A stretch of 64,000 nucleotides of DNA from Betaproteobacteria bacterium TMED82 (GCA_002170395.1 NHEJ01000007.1:279441-343440), one strand, 5' to 3'; shown: positions 19,819-30,437, counted from the first letter of the stretch. The notes: generated by a model not told the origin, from the letters alone. A program made the numbers and translations.

Positions 19819-20303
19819 CTCAAATGCAGTTCAGAAGTTTGTGCAATCAATCTCTAATGTACCCTGTAGGACGATAATCTAACTATGATCTTAATTTTAA
19901 TTTTCGTATTTATTTTTACTACTTTTTTTCGAAACTGGTTGAAAGATTTTCAGTTTTGTTGGCCACATTGAAAAATGATCAGTGGTGCAGTATGCACAAA
20001 AAAATTGTTGGGCTGGCTTTTTTAAAGCTAATTAATGAACAATAGGCCCGAACTTAATATTCGCTGTCATTGTGGTTAAATCAAGTTTAGATTCTCTCTC
20101 GAAATGTAGAGTTTGCTAACAAGTGTTACTGCAGATATCCTGAGATACTCATTAGTTAAAGCAATTAAATATTAGACACAGAACTAACCATGCAAATTAC
20201 GGAACTTGTATGTGAGAATTTTTTAAACTAAAAATGCAAGGGCTTACTTAACAACTAAGTTGAATTGAATATTAAATTTTCTTCCAAACACGTTTATCTT
20301 TTT
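19819..20303. other. 485-base gap between convergent dacB and rsmE, no gene seen
   Basis: AT-rich sequence with no convincing reading frame and no recognised RNA. A short palindrome GTGCA-GTA-TGCAC is at 19985-19997, but no T-run follows on the right side to make a terminator. The stretch stands out because other convergent gene ends in this window touch or overlap. Confidence 0.45.
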
Positions 20304-21038
20304 TTAAAATTCTCCCAGTTTATAATTCACAACTGCTAGGATAGCTGGCGCTACAGTCTCAGTTCTCAGAATTCGCTTACCAAATTTTATGGCTGTAAAG
20401 CACGACTCATTTGCTAAGAGATCTTCTTCATCGGAAAATCCAGCCTCAGGTCCAATCAGAATTAATAATTTATTGGCATTTTTTAGGCCTACATTAGAGA
20501 CTGATAGAGTGGCGTCAGGGTCCAACACCCACCTCAAAGTTTTTTTATTTTTTTTCTTTTCTTCCGAAAAAAAACTTTCAATATCCATTGGAGCTTGCAC
20601 TATTGTGCGATTTGTTCTTCCACACTGTTGACTAGATGCATCTGCTATTAGTTGCCACCTTTGTATTTTCTTTTTTTGCAGGTTTATTGAAAGATTCAAC
20701 TGATTTCGTTGAGAATTTATTGGCAAAATATTCGCAGCCCCTAACTCAGTTGATTTTTGCACAACATAATCCATTTTATTGGATAAGCACAAACACTGAG
20801 CAACAGTTATTTCTATAGGTGGGTCTCGTGAAATATTCTTAAAATCATGCGGGTGTAAAGTGGTATTCTTGTCACCAAAAGATGCTATTTTAGCTTCAGC
20901 CTCAAGACCATTGCCATTGAAAAGAATTATTTTTTGGCCAACTTTGATGCGAAGGACAGTTTTTACGTAATGAGTTTGTTTATAATCTAGTATTATTGTT
21001 TCATTTGAAAGTTTTGGAAAGTAAAGTCTAGGTGTCAA
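20304..21038 (-). CDS. rsmE: 16S rRNA (uracil-1498-N3) methyltransferase
   Basis: A 244-residue SPOUT-fold methyltransferase. The N-terminal PUA-like part includes HYVKTVLRIKVGQ. The C-terminal knot has LIGPEAGFSDEE and LRTETVAPAILAV, diagnostic for RsmE. It methylates U1498 of 16S rRNA in the assembled 30S subunit using SAM. It is divergent from tkt. Confidence 0.95.
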   Translation of the reverse strand: MTPRLYFPKLSNETIILDYKQTHYVKTVLRIKVGQKIILFNGNGLEAEAKIASFGDKNTTLHPHDFKNISRDPPIEITVAQCLCLSNKMDYVVQKSTELGAANILPINSQRNQLNLSINLQKKKIQRWQLIADASSQQCGRTNRTIVQAPMDIESFFSEEKKKNKKTLRWVLDPDATLSVSNVGLKNANKLLILIGPEAGFSDEEDLLANESCFTAIKFGKRILRTETVAPAILAVVNYKLGEF

Positions 21039-21158
21039 ATTTAAATCTCCGAGTAGCGAAAATGGTCATACCTCTATATATTAAAGATAATTTATTATAG
21101 AGCTACTTAAATTAGTGCAAAATAAGGTCGATAATTTGTTTAACAGTCGTAGCGTGTC

Positions 21159-23231
21159 GTGAAGTCCTCTTTGTCTGAAGATAAGCCTCTTTCTTTTCTT
21201 ACTACTGAGGGTAGGAAATCTATGGCCAATGCGTTGAGATTTCTTACTGTCGATGCAGTACAAAAATGTAATTCTGGGCACCCTGGTATGCCAATGGGCA
21301 TGGCCGAAGTGGCAGTTGCTCTATGGGGTAAGTTTTTAAAACATAATCCGCTAAATCCAAAATGGGCAAACAGAGATCGATTTATTTTATCAAACGGTCA
21401 TGGCTCAATGTTGCTATATTCCCTACTTCACCTTTCGGGTTATGCTGTTTCACTTAAAGACCTAAAGTCTTTTAGACAGTTAGGTTCGAAGACTCCAGGG
21501 CACCCTGAAGTTGATGTGACACCAGGTGTTGAAACAACTACGGGACCTCTTGGCCAAGGTTTAGCAAATGGAGTTGGAATGGCACTTAGTGAAAAGTTAC
21601 TTTCCTCAGAATTTAATCAGCCTGGATTTCCAGTTATAGATCACAAAACCTATGTGTTTTTGGGTGATGGTTGCTTGATGGAGGGCATCAGCCATGAAGT
21701 GTGTTCTCTTGCCTCCCTTTGGGGGTTATCAAAATTAATATGCTTTTATGACGATAATGGTATTTCGATCGATGGGGAAGTTGGTCCCTGGTTCTCCGAG
21801 GATGTAAAGAAGAGGTTTCAAGCGTATGGTTGGAACGTAGTAGGACCCTTAGATGGGCATTGCGTAGCTGAAGTGTCCAGCGGTATTGATCAAGCACTCA
21901 GATTCTCCCATAGTGCACACGATAAAAAGTCTGCCCCAACTATTATTATTTGCAAGACAGTTATTGGTAAAGGGTCTCCTAAATTTCAGAACACTGCACA
22001 GGCTCATGGCCAAGCTTTAGGAGAAGAGGAGGTAAGGGAAACTAGAAAGTCCTTAGGTTGGAATTTTGAAGCTTTTGAAATCCCAGAAAAGGTCAGAGCA
22101 GCTTGGGACGCAAAAGAATTTGGATCGGCTCATGAAAAAGCTTGGCAAAAATTGTTTGTTGAGTATGAACTCAAGTTTCCAGAATTAGCTAAAAAACTGG
22201 CATTACGGTTGGATGGTGAAGTTGATCAAGATAAACTTAATACATTGATTTCAAAAACTGCTCAAAATGCGAACTCTAACTTAAAGAACATAGCCACTAG
22301 AAAAGCGTCGCAGGAAGTTTTGGACATTTTGGGGCCAGAGTTAGATATTTTATTAGGAGGGTCAGCTGATTTAACTAGCAGCAATCTAACTAAGTGGCAT
22401 GGGGCGGAACCAGTCAGGTTATCTGAAAATAGCAATGAAATTCATGGAAGACACATTAATTTTGGTGTGAGAGAGTTTGGCATGACAGCAATTTGTGCTG
22501 GCGTAGCTTTACACGGAGGTTTTATTCCTTACTGTGGTACCTTCTTAACCTTCTCTGATTACAGCAGAAATGCCATAAGAATGATTGCTATGATGAGAAA
22601 GAGGGTGATTCTTGTCTTCACCCACGACTCTATTGGGCTTGGTGAGGACGGTCCTACCCATCAAGCAATTGAGCACCTGAGTGCATTACGCTTGATTCCT
22701 AATTTATCCGTTTGGAGACCTGCGGATAAATGTGAGTCAGCTATTGCTTGGCGAGCGGCTATCCAGAAAAAAGACGGACCTACCGCAATAATACTATCGC
22801 GACAAAAATTGCAAAGTTTTAAGAGGTCGCTTCGGGTACGTAACAATATAGCAAAGGGTGCTTACATTTTAAAGAAAGAAAAAAATCCGGATATTAGTAT
22901 AATTGCTACGGGTTCGGAACTTGGTTTGGCAATGAGTGCTGCTGATCAGTTAAGTAAACAGTACAACATACGAGCAAATGTAATCTCTATTCCCTCTACC
23001 ACCACTTTCGACAGACAGTCAGAAACCTATAAGGGAAATTTAATGCCTGACAAAATTCCGAAAATAGTTGTTGAAGCTGGCAGTTCAGATTTTTGGTGGA
23101 AGTATAGGCCAAGTGCTGTAATTGGTATTGATCAATTTGGTGAATCGGGTCAGGGAGGGGCACTTTTTGAGCATTTCGGTTTTACGGAAAAAACTATAAT
23201 TGAAACTGCTGGGTTAATAGTAAATAAATAG
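21159..23231 (+). CDS. tkt: Transketolase
   Basis: A 690-residue thiamine-diphosphate enzyme that moves two-carbon units between sugar phosphates. Visible segments are [13 protein letters not shown], the ThDP motif [13 protein letters not shown]...N-type region, the glutamate region [12 protein letters not shown], and [14 protein letters not shown]. The GTG at 21159 is the first start in frame; the residues before MANALRFL are not strongly conserved, so the true start may be slightly later. It leads a row tkt-gapA-pgk-pyk, an order known in Burkholderiales including Calvin-cycle strains; no RuBisCO gene is seen here. Confidence 0.96.
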   Translation: MKSSLSEDKPLSFLTTEGRKSMANALRFLTVDAVQKCNSGHPGMPMGMAEVAVALWGKFLKHNPLNPKWANRDRFILSNGHGSMLLYSLLHLSGYAVSLKDLKSFRQLGSKTPGHPEVDVTPGVETTTGPLGQGLANGVGMALSEKLLSSEFNQPGFPVIDHKTYVFLGDGCLMEGISHEVCSLASLWGLSKLICFYDDNGISIDGEVGPWFSEDVKKRFQAYGWNVVGPLDGHCVAEVSSGIDQALRFSHSAHDKKSAPTIIICKTVIGKGSPKFQNTAQAHGQALGEEEVRETRKSLGWNFEAFEIPEKVRAAWDAKEFGSAHEKAWQKLFVEYELKFPELAKKLALRLDGEVDQDKLNTLISKTAQNANSNLKNIATRKASQEVLDILGPELDILLGGSADLTSSNLTKWHGAEPVRLSENSNEIHGRHINFGVREFGMTAICAGVALHGGFIPYCGTFLTFSDYSRNAIRMIAMMRKRVILVFTHDSIGLGEDGPTHQAIEHLSALRLIPNLSVWRPADKCESAIAWRAAIQKKDGPTAIILSRQKLQSFKRSLRVRNNIAKGAYILKKEKNPDISIIATGSELGLAMSAADQLSKQYNIRANVISIPSTTTFDRQSETYKGNLMPDKIPKIVVEAGSSDFWWKYRPSAVIGIDQFGESGQGGALFEHFGFTEKTIIETAGLIVNK

Positions 23232-23236
23232 GAAAG

Positions 23237-24259
23237 ATGATGAGTATAAAGGTAGCAATAAATGGTTATGGAAGAATAGGAAGGGCTGTTCTGCGGGCAT
23301 TGTTTGAGGGCGAAAAAGTTAAACAAAATCAGATTGAAATAGTTGCTATTAATGATTTAGGAAGTTTGGAAACCAACGTTCTTTTAACGGAGTTCGATAG
23401 TGTACACGGCAGATTTTCGAAAGACGTAGCAGCAGACTTAGGTAGTATGAGTGTTGATGGAAGAGAAATATTAATTTTTTCTGAACGAAACCCCGAAGAT
23501 TTACCCTGGAAAAAGTTGGGTATTGATGTTGTGATGGAGTGTACTGGTCTGTTCACGTCTTCGAAATACGCTTCCAAACATCTATCAGCAGGAGCAAAAA
23601 AAGTGTTAATATCCGCTCCCGGTAAGGATGTTGATGCGACAATTGTTTATGGAGTTAACCACTTTTTGTTGAATGAGAATCACAAGATAGTGTCTAACGC
23701 CTCTTGTACAACAAATTGTTTAGCACCAGTTGCAAAAATTTTGCATGATCAGTTCGTGCTCACGGAAGGTTTGATGACAACTGTTCATTCTTACACTAAC
23801 GACCAATTGCTTGTTGACAGTTTTCATAATGATCCTCGAAGAGCTAGGTCAGCAACTCAATCAATGATACCTACGAAAACTGGGGCTGCTGCTGCTGTAG
23901 GATTGGTGTTACCTGAGTTGGCTGGTAAGCTGGACGGTTTTGCTATAAGGGTTCCTACAGCTAATGTTTCAGTAATTGACTTCACGGTAAGTATAAAAAA
24001 ACCAACGACCGCTGATACTATTAATGAAATTTTTAAAGAGGCCTCAATTTCGAAGTCACTCGAGAATATTCTAGGAATTAATGAGAGACCACTGGTATCT
24101 ATAGATTTTAATCATGATTCGAGATCAAGCATTTTTGATCTTACGCAAACAAGAGTCTCAGAGTCTGGTGCTTTAGTAAAAGTTTTATCCTGGTATGACA
24201 ATGAATGGGGGTTTTCAAATAGAATGATAGATACTTCAATCTTGTTGGGTGGGTTATAA
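23237..24259 (+). CDS. gapA: Glyceraldehyde-3-phosphate dehydrogenase
   Basis: A 340-residue Gapdh. The N-terminal [13 protein letters not shown] dinucleotide fold, AINDLG (Asp preferring NAD), the catalytic [10 protein letters not shown] cysteine, TVHSYTNDQ and the C-terminal [12 protein letters not shown] are all present. It starts 5 bases after tkt with GGAAAG as ribosome-binding site; two consecutive ATG codons (23237, 23240) are possible starts. It works next to Pgk encoded downstream. Confidence 0.97.
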   Translation: MMSIKVAINGYGRIGRAVLRALFEGEKVKQNQIEIVAINDLGSLETNVLLTEFDSVHGRFSKDVAADLGSMSVDGREILIFSERNPEDLPWKKLGIDVVMECTGLFTSSKYASKHLSAGAKKVLISAPGKDVDATIVYGVNHFLLNENHKIVSNASCTTNCLAPVAKILHDQFVLTEGLMTTVHSYTNDQLLVDSFHNDPRRARSATQSMIPTKTGAAAAVGLVLPELAGKLDGFAIRVPTANVSVIDFTVSIKKPTTADTINEIFKEASISKSLENILGINERPLVSIDFNHDSRSSIFDLTQTRVSESGALVKVLSWYDNEWGFSNRMIDTSILLGGL

Positions 24260-24283
24260 GCTGACAGAATCAAAAGGAAAAGT

Positions 24284-25467
24284 ATGGCTGTTTACGCGAA
24301 TAGGATTAAAAAGTTATCTGAAGTAGAGATGACAAACAAGAAAGTTTTCATTAGATCAGATTTGAATGTTCCGTTAAATGAGAACGGAGTAGTTTTAGAT
24401 ACTACTAGAATCGAGTCCTCACTAAAAACTATACGTTATGTCCTTCAACAAAGAGCTGCAGTGTTTCTAACGTCACACTTAGGTCGTCCAATAGAAGGTA
24501 AATATGATGAAAACTTTTCCTTGAGTCCGGTGGTTAGTGTTATGGAAAGGTTATTAAAAAAAAAATTCCGTTAATAAAAAATTGGTTAGAAAAAAAAATT
24601 GATATTTCTCCAGGAGAAATAGTTGTGTTGGAAAATTGTAGGTTCAATATTGGTGAAAAAAGTAATTCTATCGATCTGGCAGAAAAAATCTCAAATATTT
24701 TTGATGTTTACGTTAATGATGCGTTTGCAACAGCCCACCGAAAAGAGGTAACGGTAAACAAACTCCCTAGTTTAAAAGACTGTAAATGCGCTGGTTTTCT
24801 TTTCATGGAAGAAATCAATGCTTTACAGAAAATATTGGCTAATCCGAGTAGGCCTTTGGTGGCAATAGTTGGAGGCTCAAAAATTTCGGGCAAGTTAGAA
24901 TTGTTATTTTCATTACTAGAGAAAGTAGATACTTTAATTGTTGGAGGGGGGATTGCTAACACCTTATTAAGGGCAAAAGGGTTTGAGGTAGGAAATTCTT
25001 TGCATGAGAAAAACCTGATTCTTCCAGCACAAGAAATTCACAAGAAAGCTTTTGAAAAGGGGGTGAATCTTCCATTGCCACGCGATGTGGTTACAGCGAT
25101 ATCGCCTGAAATTGTTGACTCCGCGCGGACATCTCTCATCGAAAATGTACAAAGTGATCACATGATACTAGACTTTGGCCCTAAAACTTTAGAAAATTTT
25201 GAGCATATTTTAAAAGGTGCTGGAACAATTTTATGGAATGGCCCAGTTGGTCTTTTTGAAGTTGATGAATTCTCTAGTGGAACTCGAAAATTAGCTGAAG
25301 TTATTGGGCAAAGTGGCGCTTATTCTATAGTCGGTGGAGGTGATACCGTTTCTGCAATAAATAAATTCCACGTTATAAATAACATCAGTTATATCTCCAC
25401 CGGTGGCGGGGCATTTTTAGAGTTTTTACGTAATTCCGAATTGCCGGCTGTGAGAGCTTTATTTTGA
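24284..25467 (+). CDS. pgk: Phosphoglycerate kinase, reading frame broken in a poly-A run
   Basis: Together the two frames cover a full Pgk of about 394 residues. The first part (24284-24574) has RSDLNVPLNENG and SHLGRP; it then reads a stop after ERLLKKKFR. The second frame has LENCRFN, VNDAFATAHR, IVGGSKISGKL, ILWNGPVG and the GGGDTVSAI nucleotide loop. The switch lies at the A10 run 24556-24565; a -1 shift gives KKKIPLIKNWLEKK, in line with the family. The cause is either an assembly/read error, a real mutation, or slippage that restores the frame. All catalytic parts are otherwise intact, which argues against decay. AAAGGAAAAG precedes the ATG. Confidence 0.9.
24556..24565 (+). other. A10 homopolymer at the pgk frame switch
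   Basis: Ten A between TTATT and TTCCG. Reading straight through gives a stop at 24572-24574. One extra A in the RNA, or a -1 ribosomal slip on AAAAAAA, restores the conserved protein. A second run of nine A lies 24 bases downstream but is in the correct frame. Confidence 0.85.
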
Positions 25468-25481
25468 GATAAAATAACCGA

Positions 25482-26945
25482 ATGAAGGGATTAATTAGAG
25501 CTACAAAAATTGTTGCTACTCTTGGACCAGCAACAAATTCGCCGCAAACAATTGAACAAGTTTTGGCTGCAGGTGTGGATATTGTGCGAATGAACTTTTC
25601 GCACGGGTCTGCAGATGAGCATGTGAGGAGAGCATCATGGGTTCACGAGGCAGCGCATAGGCTCGGAAGAGATGTTGGAATCTTAGTTGATTTACAGGGG
25701 CCAAAAATAAGAGTTGGAATATTTGAAAATGGAGAAGTTGAATTAAAAATAGGTCAGAAATTTGTTTTAGATATTAATTGTAAGATGGGTGACAGGTCAC
25801 GAGTCGGTCTTGATTATCGTGAATTGGTAAATGATGTTCAGGCTGATGATATTTTACTTTTAAATGATGGGCATATTTCTCTGAAAGTGACAAGCGTAAA
25901 CAATACTGAGGTAAGTTGCATTGTCTTGCATGGGGGAGTTTTATCCGACAAAAAAGGAATAAATAGGCAAGGCGGAGGTTTATCAGCACCGGCGCTAACT
26001 AACAAAGATATTGGAGATATTAAGGTTGCTGCCTCAATGGAGGCAGATTACGTTGCTGTCTCATTTCCGAAGTCTGCAGAGGATATAAATTATGCAAAAG
26101 AGCTCCTAAAAAAAGCCGGAAGTCGGGCTTGGGTTATAGCAAAAATTGAGAGGGTAGAGGCAATACGTAATCTCCAGGAGATTCTTGAGGCCTCTAACGG
26201 TTTAATGGTCGCCAGAGGAGATCTCGCAACCGAAGTGGGGGAAGCGGCGGTGCCAGCCCTTCAAAAAAAAATGATTCGTATGTCCAGAGATAAAAATAGA
26301 TTAGCAATAACAGCAACACAAATGATGGAGTCAATGATCAAGTCTCCGGTTCCAACTCGAGCAGAGGTTTCAGATGTTGCGAACGCTGTTCTGGACGGGA
26401 CTGATGCGGTGATGCTCTCCGCAGAGACGGCGACTGGAAAATATCCCAATAGGACTGTCGAGAAAATGTCTGGGATATGCCTGGAAGCAGAAAAGTTTGT
26501 AGAGGGCACTTTAGATAGTCATTTTTTGGATCGAACTTTCGAGAGGGTGGATCAATCAATTGCCATGGCCTCGTTATTTGTAGCACTGCATTTAAAGATT
26601 AAGGCTATAGCCTCTTTTACCCAGTCGGGTTCGACTGCCCTTTGGATTTCAAGGTTAAATTCTGGGGTACCGATATATGCTTTAACTCCAGAGGAGTCAA
26701 GTCGGAGAAGAATGGCCTTATATAGAGATGTTCAACCAATTTTTTTTCAATATGATCTTAAGGATAGGGAAGCATTAATAAAAATCGCAGAACAAAAGCT
26801 AGTGGATGCAAATGTAGTTTCTGCTGGCGATTTGATTGTTATTACAATAGGTGAACCCATTGGACAGTCAGGAGGTACAAATACAATGAAGATTGTAAAA
26901 GTATCTGCTTTGCCTGCTGACAAGTCAAAGCAGCTCAGCCTGTAG
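25482..26945 (+). CDS. pyk: Pyruvate kinase
   Basis: A 487-residue enzyme making pyruvate and ATP from phosphoenolpyruvate and ADP. Conserved parts are TKIVATLGPATNS, VRMNFSHG, LVDLQGPKIRVG, the substrate/metal site IAKIERVEAIRNL and MVARGDLATEVG, and the TATQMMESM loop. The C-terminal domain starts near residue 350 and ends with the TNTMKI segment. It starts 14 bases after pgk. In related betaproteobacteria fructose-bisphosphate aldolase usually sits between pyk and purC; here purC/E follows after 5 bases. Confidence 0.97.
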   Translation: MKGLIRATKIVATLGPATNSPQTIEQVLAAGVDIVRMNFSHGSADEHVRRASWVHEAAHRLGRDVGILVDLQGPKIRVGIFENGEVELKIGQKFVLDINCKMGDRSRVGLDYRELVNDVQADDILLLNDGHISLKVTSVNNTEVSCIVLHGGVLSDKKGINRQGGGLSAPALTNKDIGDIKVAASMEADYVAVSFPKSAEDINYAKELLKKAGSRAWVIAKIERVEAIRNLQEILEASNGLMVARGDLATEVGEAAVPALQKKMIRMSRDKNRLAITATQMMESMIKSPVPTRAEVSDVANAVLDGTDAVMLSAETATGKYPNRTVEKMSGICLEAEKFVEGTLDSHFLDRTFERVDQSIAMASLFVALHLKIKAIASFTQSGSTALWISRLNSGVPIYALTPEESSRRRMALYRDVQPIFFQYDLKDREALIKIAEQKLVDANVVSAGDLIVITIGEPIGQSGGTNTMKIVKVSALPADKSKQLSL

Positions 26946-26950
26946 AAGAA

Positions 26951-28324
26951 ATGGCATTAATAGAGACCAACTTAGAGAACTTCCTTCTGATGAAGCGAGG
27001 AAAGATTCGGGATGTCTACAAGTTGAATGATAGTAGGGTGTTGATAATTACCACAGATAGAGTATCAGCATTCGATGAGGTTATGAGTAATCCAATCGCA
27101 GATAAAGGAAAAATTCTAAACTCTCTAACGTTATTCTGGATGCAATTATTTGAGGGTATTGTTGACAATCATCTGACTGGTCAATCTATTTCCGAGTTTT
27201 TGAATAAAGATGAAGCTGATTTTTTTGAGGACAGGGCGGTGGTTGCTGAACTACTAGAACCCTTAGCCCTTGAATCTGTAGTTCGAGGGTTTTTGGAGGG
27301 TTCAGCTTGGGAAGATTATGAGAAGTCCGGGTTTGTTTGTGGTTTTAAGCTGCCGGTTGGTTTAAGAAAGGGAGCTAAGCTCCCAGAGCCAATTTTTACT
27401 CCCGCATTAAAAGTCAATGAAAGGGGTGGACATGATAGAAATCTATCTTATCAAGAGTGTTGTGAGATATTTGGAGCCGAAAAAACAGAGATAGTTAAGA
27501 CAAAAAGTATTGAGTTATTTAACAAAGCAGCGCTTTTTTTAAAGGAGAAAAATATAAGTTTATTGGATACTAAATTTGAATTCGCGTTCAAGAATGAGAG
27601 GATAGTTTTAATCGACGAAGTTTTGACACCAGACTCTTCAAGGTTTCGTCTGGAACCCGAAGCTGGAAGAAGTATTGACCCAAATTACCTCGATAAGCAA
27701 ATAATAAGAGATTATTTGGTTGAGCAGAAGAATATCAACGACAGTGAAAAAGTTGAGGACCTTCCGCTATCAATTAAGTTGAAGGCTTCCTCTGCGTATA
27801 GGTACTTTGCTGATAAAGTTTTAGATCTACAGTCTCCTAGTGTTGGAGTCGTTATGGGCTCTGATTCGGATTGGAGTGTTATGAAATTTGCCTCTGAGAC
27901 GCTAAATCAATTTTCAATTATTCATGAAACAAAAGTCATTTCAGCACATCGAACACCTGACCTACTTTTCGAATATGCAGAGGATGCTCTTGAGCGTGGG
28001 CTAAAAATTATCATTGCTGGTGCGGGTGGGGCAGCGCATCTTCCGGGTATGATTGCATCAAAATCAATAATATTAGTATTCGGTGTTCCTATTCCTTCAA
28101 CCTACTTGAATGGCGAAGATTCTCTTTACTCTATTGTACAGATGCCAAAGGGCGTTCCAGTAGCCACGTTTGCTATTGGAAAACCTGGAGCAGTAAATGC
28201 GGCTCTTAAAGCAGTGGCAGTTTTAGCTAGAGATAATTTAGAACTTATGGATAAGTTGTTAGAGTTTAGATTAGGGGAAAAGAAAAGGGTTGCTGAGATG
28301 AACAAAAGGTTGGGAAAGACTTGA
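26951..28324 (+). CDS. purCE: Fused SAICAR synthetase (PurC) and N5-CAIR mutase (PurE)
   Basis: A 457-residue bifunctional protein. Residues 1 to about 285 are PurC: KRGKIRDVYKL, TDRVSAFDEV, GGHDRNLSYQ, LIDEVLTPDSSRF. From residue 296 it is a complete class I PurE: VGVVMGSDSDW, ISAHRTP, AGAGGAAHLPGM, QMPKGVPVATFAIG. The linker is only about ten residues and the frame is continuous. The enzymes catalyse consecutive purine steps (N5-CAIR to CAIR to SAICAR), so fusion could channel CAIR. Animals have a similar PurC/AIR carboxylase fusion but with the class II PurE. purK overlaps the end by 4 bases, completing the three-step set. Confidence 0.93.
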   Translation: MALIETNLENFLLMKRGKIRDVYKLNDSRVLIITTDRVSAFDEVMSNPIADKGKILNSLTLFWMQLFEGIVDNHLTGQSISEFLNKDEADFFEDRAVVAELLEPLALESVVRGFLEGSAWEDYEKSGFVCGFKLPVGLRKGAKLPEPIFTPALKVNERGGHDRNLSYQECCEIFGAEKTEIVKTKSIELFNKAALFLKEKNISLLDTKFEFAFKNERIVLIDEVLTPDSSRFRLEPEAGRSIDPNYLDKQIIRDYLVEQKNINDSEKVEDLPLSIKLKASSAYRYFADKVLDLQSPSVGVVMGSDSDWSVMKFASETLNQFSIIHETKVISAHRTPDLLFEYAEDALERGLKIIIAGAGGAAHLPGMIASKSIILVFGVPIPSTYLNGEDSLYSIVQMPKGVPVATFAIGKPGAVNAALKAVAVLARDNLELMDKLLEFRLGEKKRVAEMNKRLGKT

Positions 28325-29397
28325 AAATTGGATTACTTGGAGGCGGGCAACTTGGGATGATGATGATTGAGTCTGCCAAAGAATTGAATATCGACGTAAT
28401 AGTTTTCGAACAGGAGCAGCCTTGCCCTGCAGAGAGAGTATGCAATAAAATAATATATGCAAACTATTTTGATAAAGCAGCTTTAAATAGTTTTGGTAAA
28501 CAATGTGATGTTTTTACAGTTGAATCAGAAAATATTCCTTTAGACGCGCTTAGATACTTATCTCAGTTTGGAGAGTTAATTCCAAAGCTAGAGAGTATAG
28601 AAATTTTTCAGGATAGGATAAAAGAGAAAAATTATTTAAAGAAGTTAGATTTACCGGTTGTTCCTTGCATTCCTATTTTAGCGACGTCTCAACAGGTGCC
28701 AAATATAAAAAACTATTTTCCTGGAATTTTGAAAACAGCTAAAAATGGTTACGATGGGAAAGGGCAGAGATTGGTAAACTCCGAGGTGGAGTTGTGGGGG
28801 TCTTTTGATAACTTTGGCGGAGTACCGTGTATTTTAGAGAAGAAAGTACCGCTCGACATGGAATTATCGATAATATCTGCACGTGGAGTGGATGGGGAAA
28901 TGTCGTCGTATCCACTTGCGGAAAATAAACATGAAAATGGGATTCTTGTGGATAGTATTATGCCAGCTAATATTTCTAACGAAATTGTGAGGCAGGCTAG
29001 TGACTATGCCGTCAAAATAGCTGATGATCTTAAATATTCGGGAGTTTTTTGCATAGAGTTTTTTGTATGCAATGAAGAGTTACTAATAAATGAAATTGCG
29101 CCAAGACCACATAACTCTGGACATCAAACTATAGTAGCTTGTGATTGCAGTCAATTTGAACAACAGGTAAGAGTATGCGCAAAGCTCCCCTTGGGAGAAA
29201 CTAAATTAAGTGGAAGAGCTAAGCTTCACAACCTGTTAGGTGATATCTGGTTTGTCAATAATGGAGTAGAAAAAATTGTCGAACCGGATTGGCAAGAGTA
29301 TAGGAGTAAGGGTTTTTTGATAAAATTATATGGTAAGAGTAAAGTGAAAAAAGGTAGAAAAATGGGACATTTAATAGATTATGAAAAGTTTAAGTAG
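28321..29397 (+). CDS. purK: N5-carboxyaminoimidazole ribonucleotide synthase
   Basis: A 358-residue ATP-grasp enzyme making N5-CAIR from AIR, bicarbonate and ATP. The N-terminal IGLLGGGQLGMMM, the ATP-grasp KTAKNGYDGKGQ and the EIAPRPHNSGHQT metal region identify it. It begins at TTG 28321, overlapping the purCE stop codon (TTGA), which suggests coupled translation. Its product is the substrate of the PurE domain encoded upstream. Confidence 0.95.
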   Translation: MKIGLLGGGQLGMMMIESAKELNIDVIVFEQEQPCPAERVCNKIIYANYFDKAALNSFGKQCDVFTVESENIPLDALRYLSQFGELIPKLESIEIFQDRIKEKNYLKKLDLPVVPCIPILATSQQVPNIKNYFPGILKTAKNGYDGKGQRLVNSEVELWGSFDNFGGVPCILEKKVPLDMELSIISARGVDGEMSSYPLAENKHENGILVDSIMPANISNEIVRQASDYAVKIADDLKYSGVFCIEFFVCNEELLINEIAPRPHNSGHQTIVACDCSQFEQQVRVCAKLPLGETKLSGRAKLHNLLGDIWFVNNGVEKIVEPDWQEYRSKGFLIKLYGKSKVKKGRKMGHLIDYEKFK

Positions 29398-29408
29398 CTT
29401 CAACATTA

Positions 29409-30437
29409 ATGATTTATAGCGCAGATAAGGAAGAATTACTGAGTCGCGCAGCTAATGTCTTAAGCGAAGGTAGGTTAGTTGCATTTCCAACTGAAACTGT
29501 TTACGGGCTCGGTGCAGATGCTAAAAACCTAAATGCTGTTTCGAGAATATTTGCAGTAAAGAATAGACCGAAGACTCATCCGTTGATCGTGCATGTCGCG
29601 AATCTCAACAAAGCTAAAAGTATATCTAGGGATTGGCCAAAGACGGCAGAAGAATTCGCAAAAACTTTTTGGCCAGGACCTTTAACTTTAGTTGTAAAAA
29701 AAAACGATGACGTTCCTGACTTTGTTACGGGCGGACAAGATTCTGTTGCAATTCGTATTCCGGCTCACTCATTTGCCTTAAAATTACTTAAATTATTTGA
29801 TGAGAGAGGAAGTGGTTTAGTTGCGGCTCCCTCAGCGAATAGGTTTGGAGGAGTGAGTGCTACAAGATATAAGGATGTAGAAAAATCTATCGGACGATTC
29901 TTGCACGCCGAAGATTTAATTATCCCCTCGGCTTCATCTGAGTTTGGCCTTGAAAGTACAATTTTAGATTTTACCAGTGAAAAGCCTAGAATTCTTAGGT
30001 TGGGTGCATTGGGACGAAAGGCTATAAATTTGAAAATGAACACAAGGGTTGTTTTAGACGAAAAGGTTGTTGAAATGAGAAAAATGTCTGGGTCATTAAA
30101 GATTCATTATTCTCCAGTTACACCATTGTTCGTTTTGAGCCGTGAACGAATTGATAAATTACTTATAACTCAAAAGCAGTCTCTGTCAGCGAAGATTGTC
30201 TATTATGGGTTTACTTCTTTGGCTTTTAAAAGCAAGTTTTGCGAGCAAATAATAGCGCCGATATCTTCCGTAGAGTATGCAAGAACACTGTATTCTTTGC
30301 TGTTTGAATTGGACGACCAAGGGTTTAATAGGATGTTTTTTGAAAGACCTCCGGAAACAATTGAGTGGGAGGTGATTGTTGATAGGTTGGAAAGAGCTAG
30401 TTCTAAATATAAAGGTCTAAACTACGAAACATTTTGA
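29409..30437 (+). CDS. L-threonylcarbamoyladenylate synthase, Sua5 type
   Basis: A 342-residue enzyme for the first step of t6A tRNA modification, making threonylcarbamoyl-AMP from Thr, bicarbonate and ATP. The YrdC-like core (about 1-215) has FPTETVYGLGADA, KNRPKTHPL, FWPGPLTLV and APSANRFGGVS. A C-terminal Sua5 domain of about 110 residues follows, so it is the long Sua5 form and not the short TsaC. The position after purK is conserved in betaproteobacteria. The 3' end overlaps the convergent HIT-GNAT gene by 35 bases. Confidence 0.93.
   Translation: MIYSADKEELLSRAANVLSEGRLVAFPTETVYGLGADAKNLNAVSRIFAVKNRPKTHPLIVHVANLNKAKSISRDWPKTAEEFAKTFWPGPLTLVVKKNDDVPDFVTGGQDSVAIRIPAHSFALKLLKLFDERGSGLVAAPSANRFGGVSATRYKDVEKSIGRFLHAEDLIIPSASSEFGLESTILDFTSEKPRILRLGALGRKAINLKMNTRVVLDEKVVEMRKMSGSLKIHYSPVTPLFVLSRERIDKLLITQKQSLSAKIVYYGFTSLAFKSKFCEQIIAPISSVEYARTLYSLLFELDDQGFNRMFFERPPETIEWEVIVDRLERASSKYKGLNYETF

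Noticed and set aside
19985-19997. Palindrome GTGCA-GTA-TGCAC as a terminator for dacB or rsmE
   Set aside because: Neither strand has a T-run directly after the hairpin.
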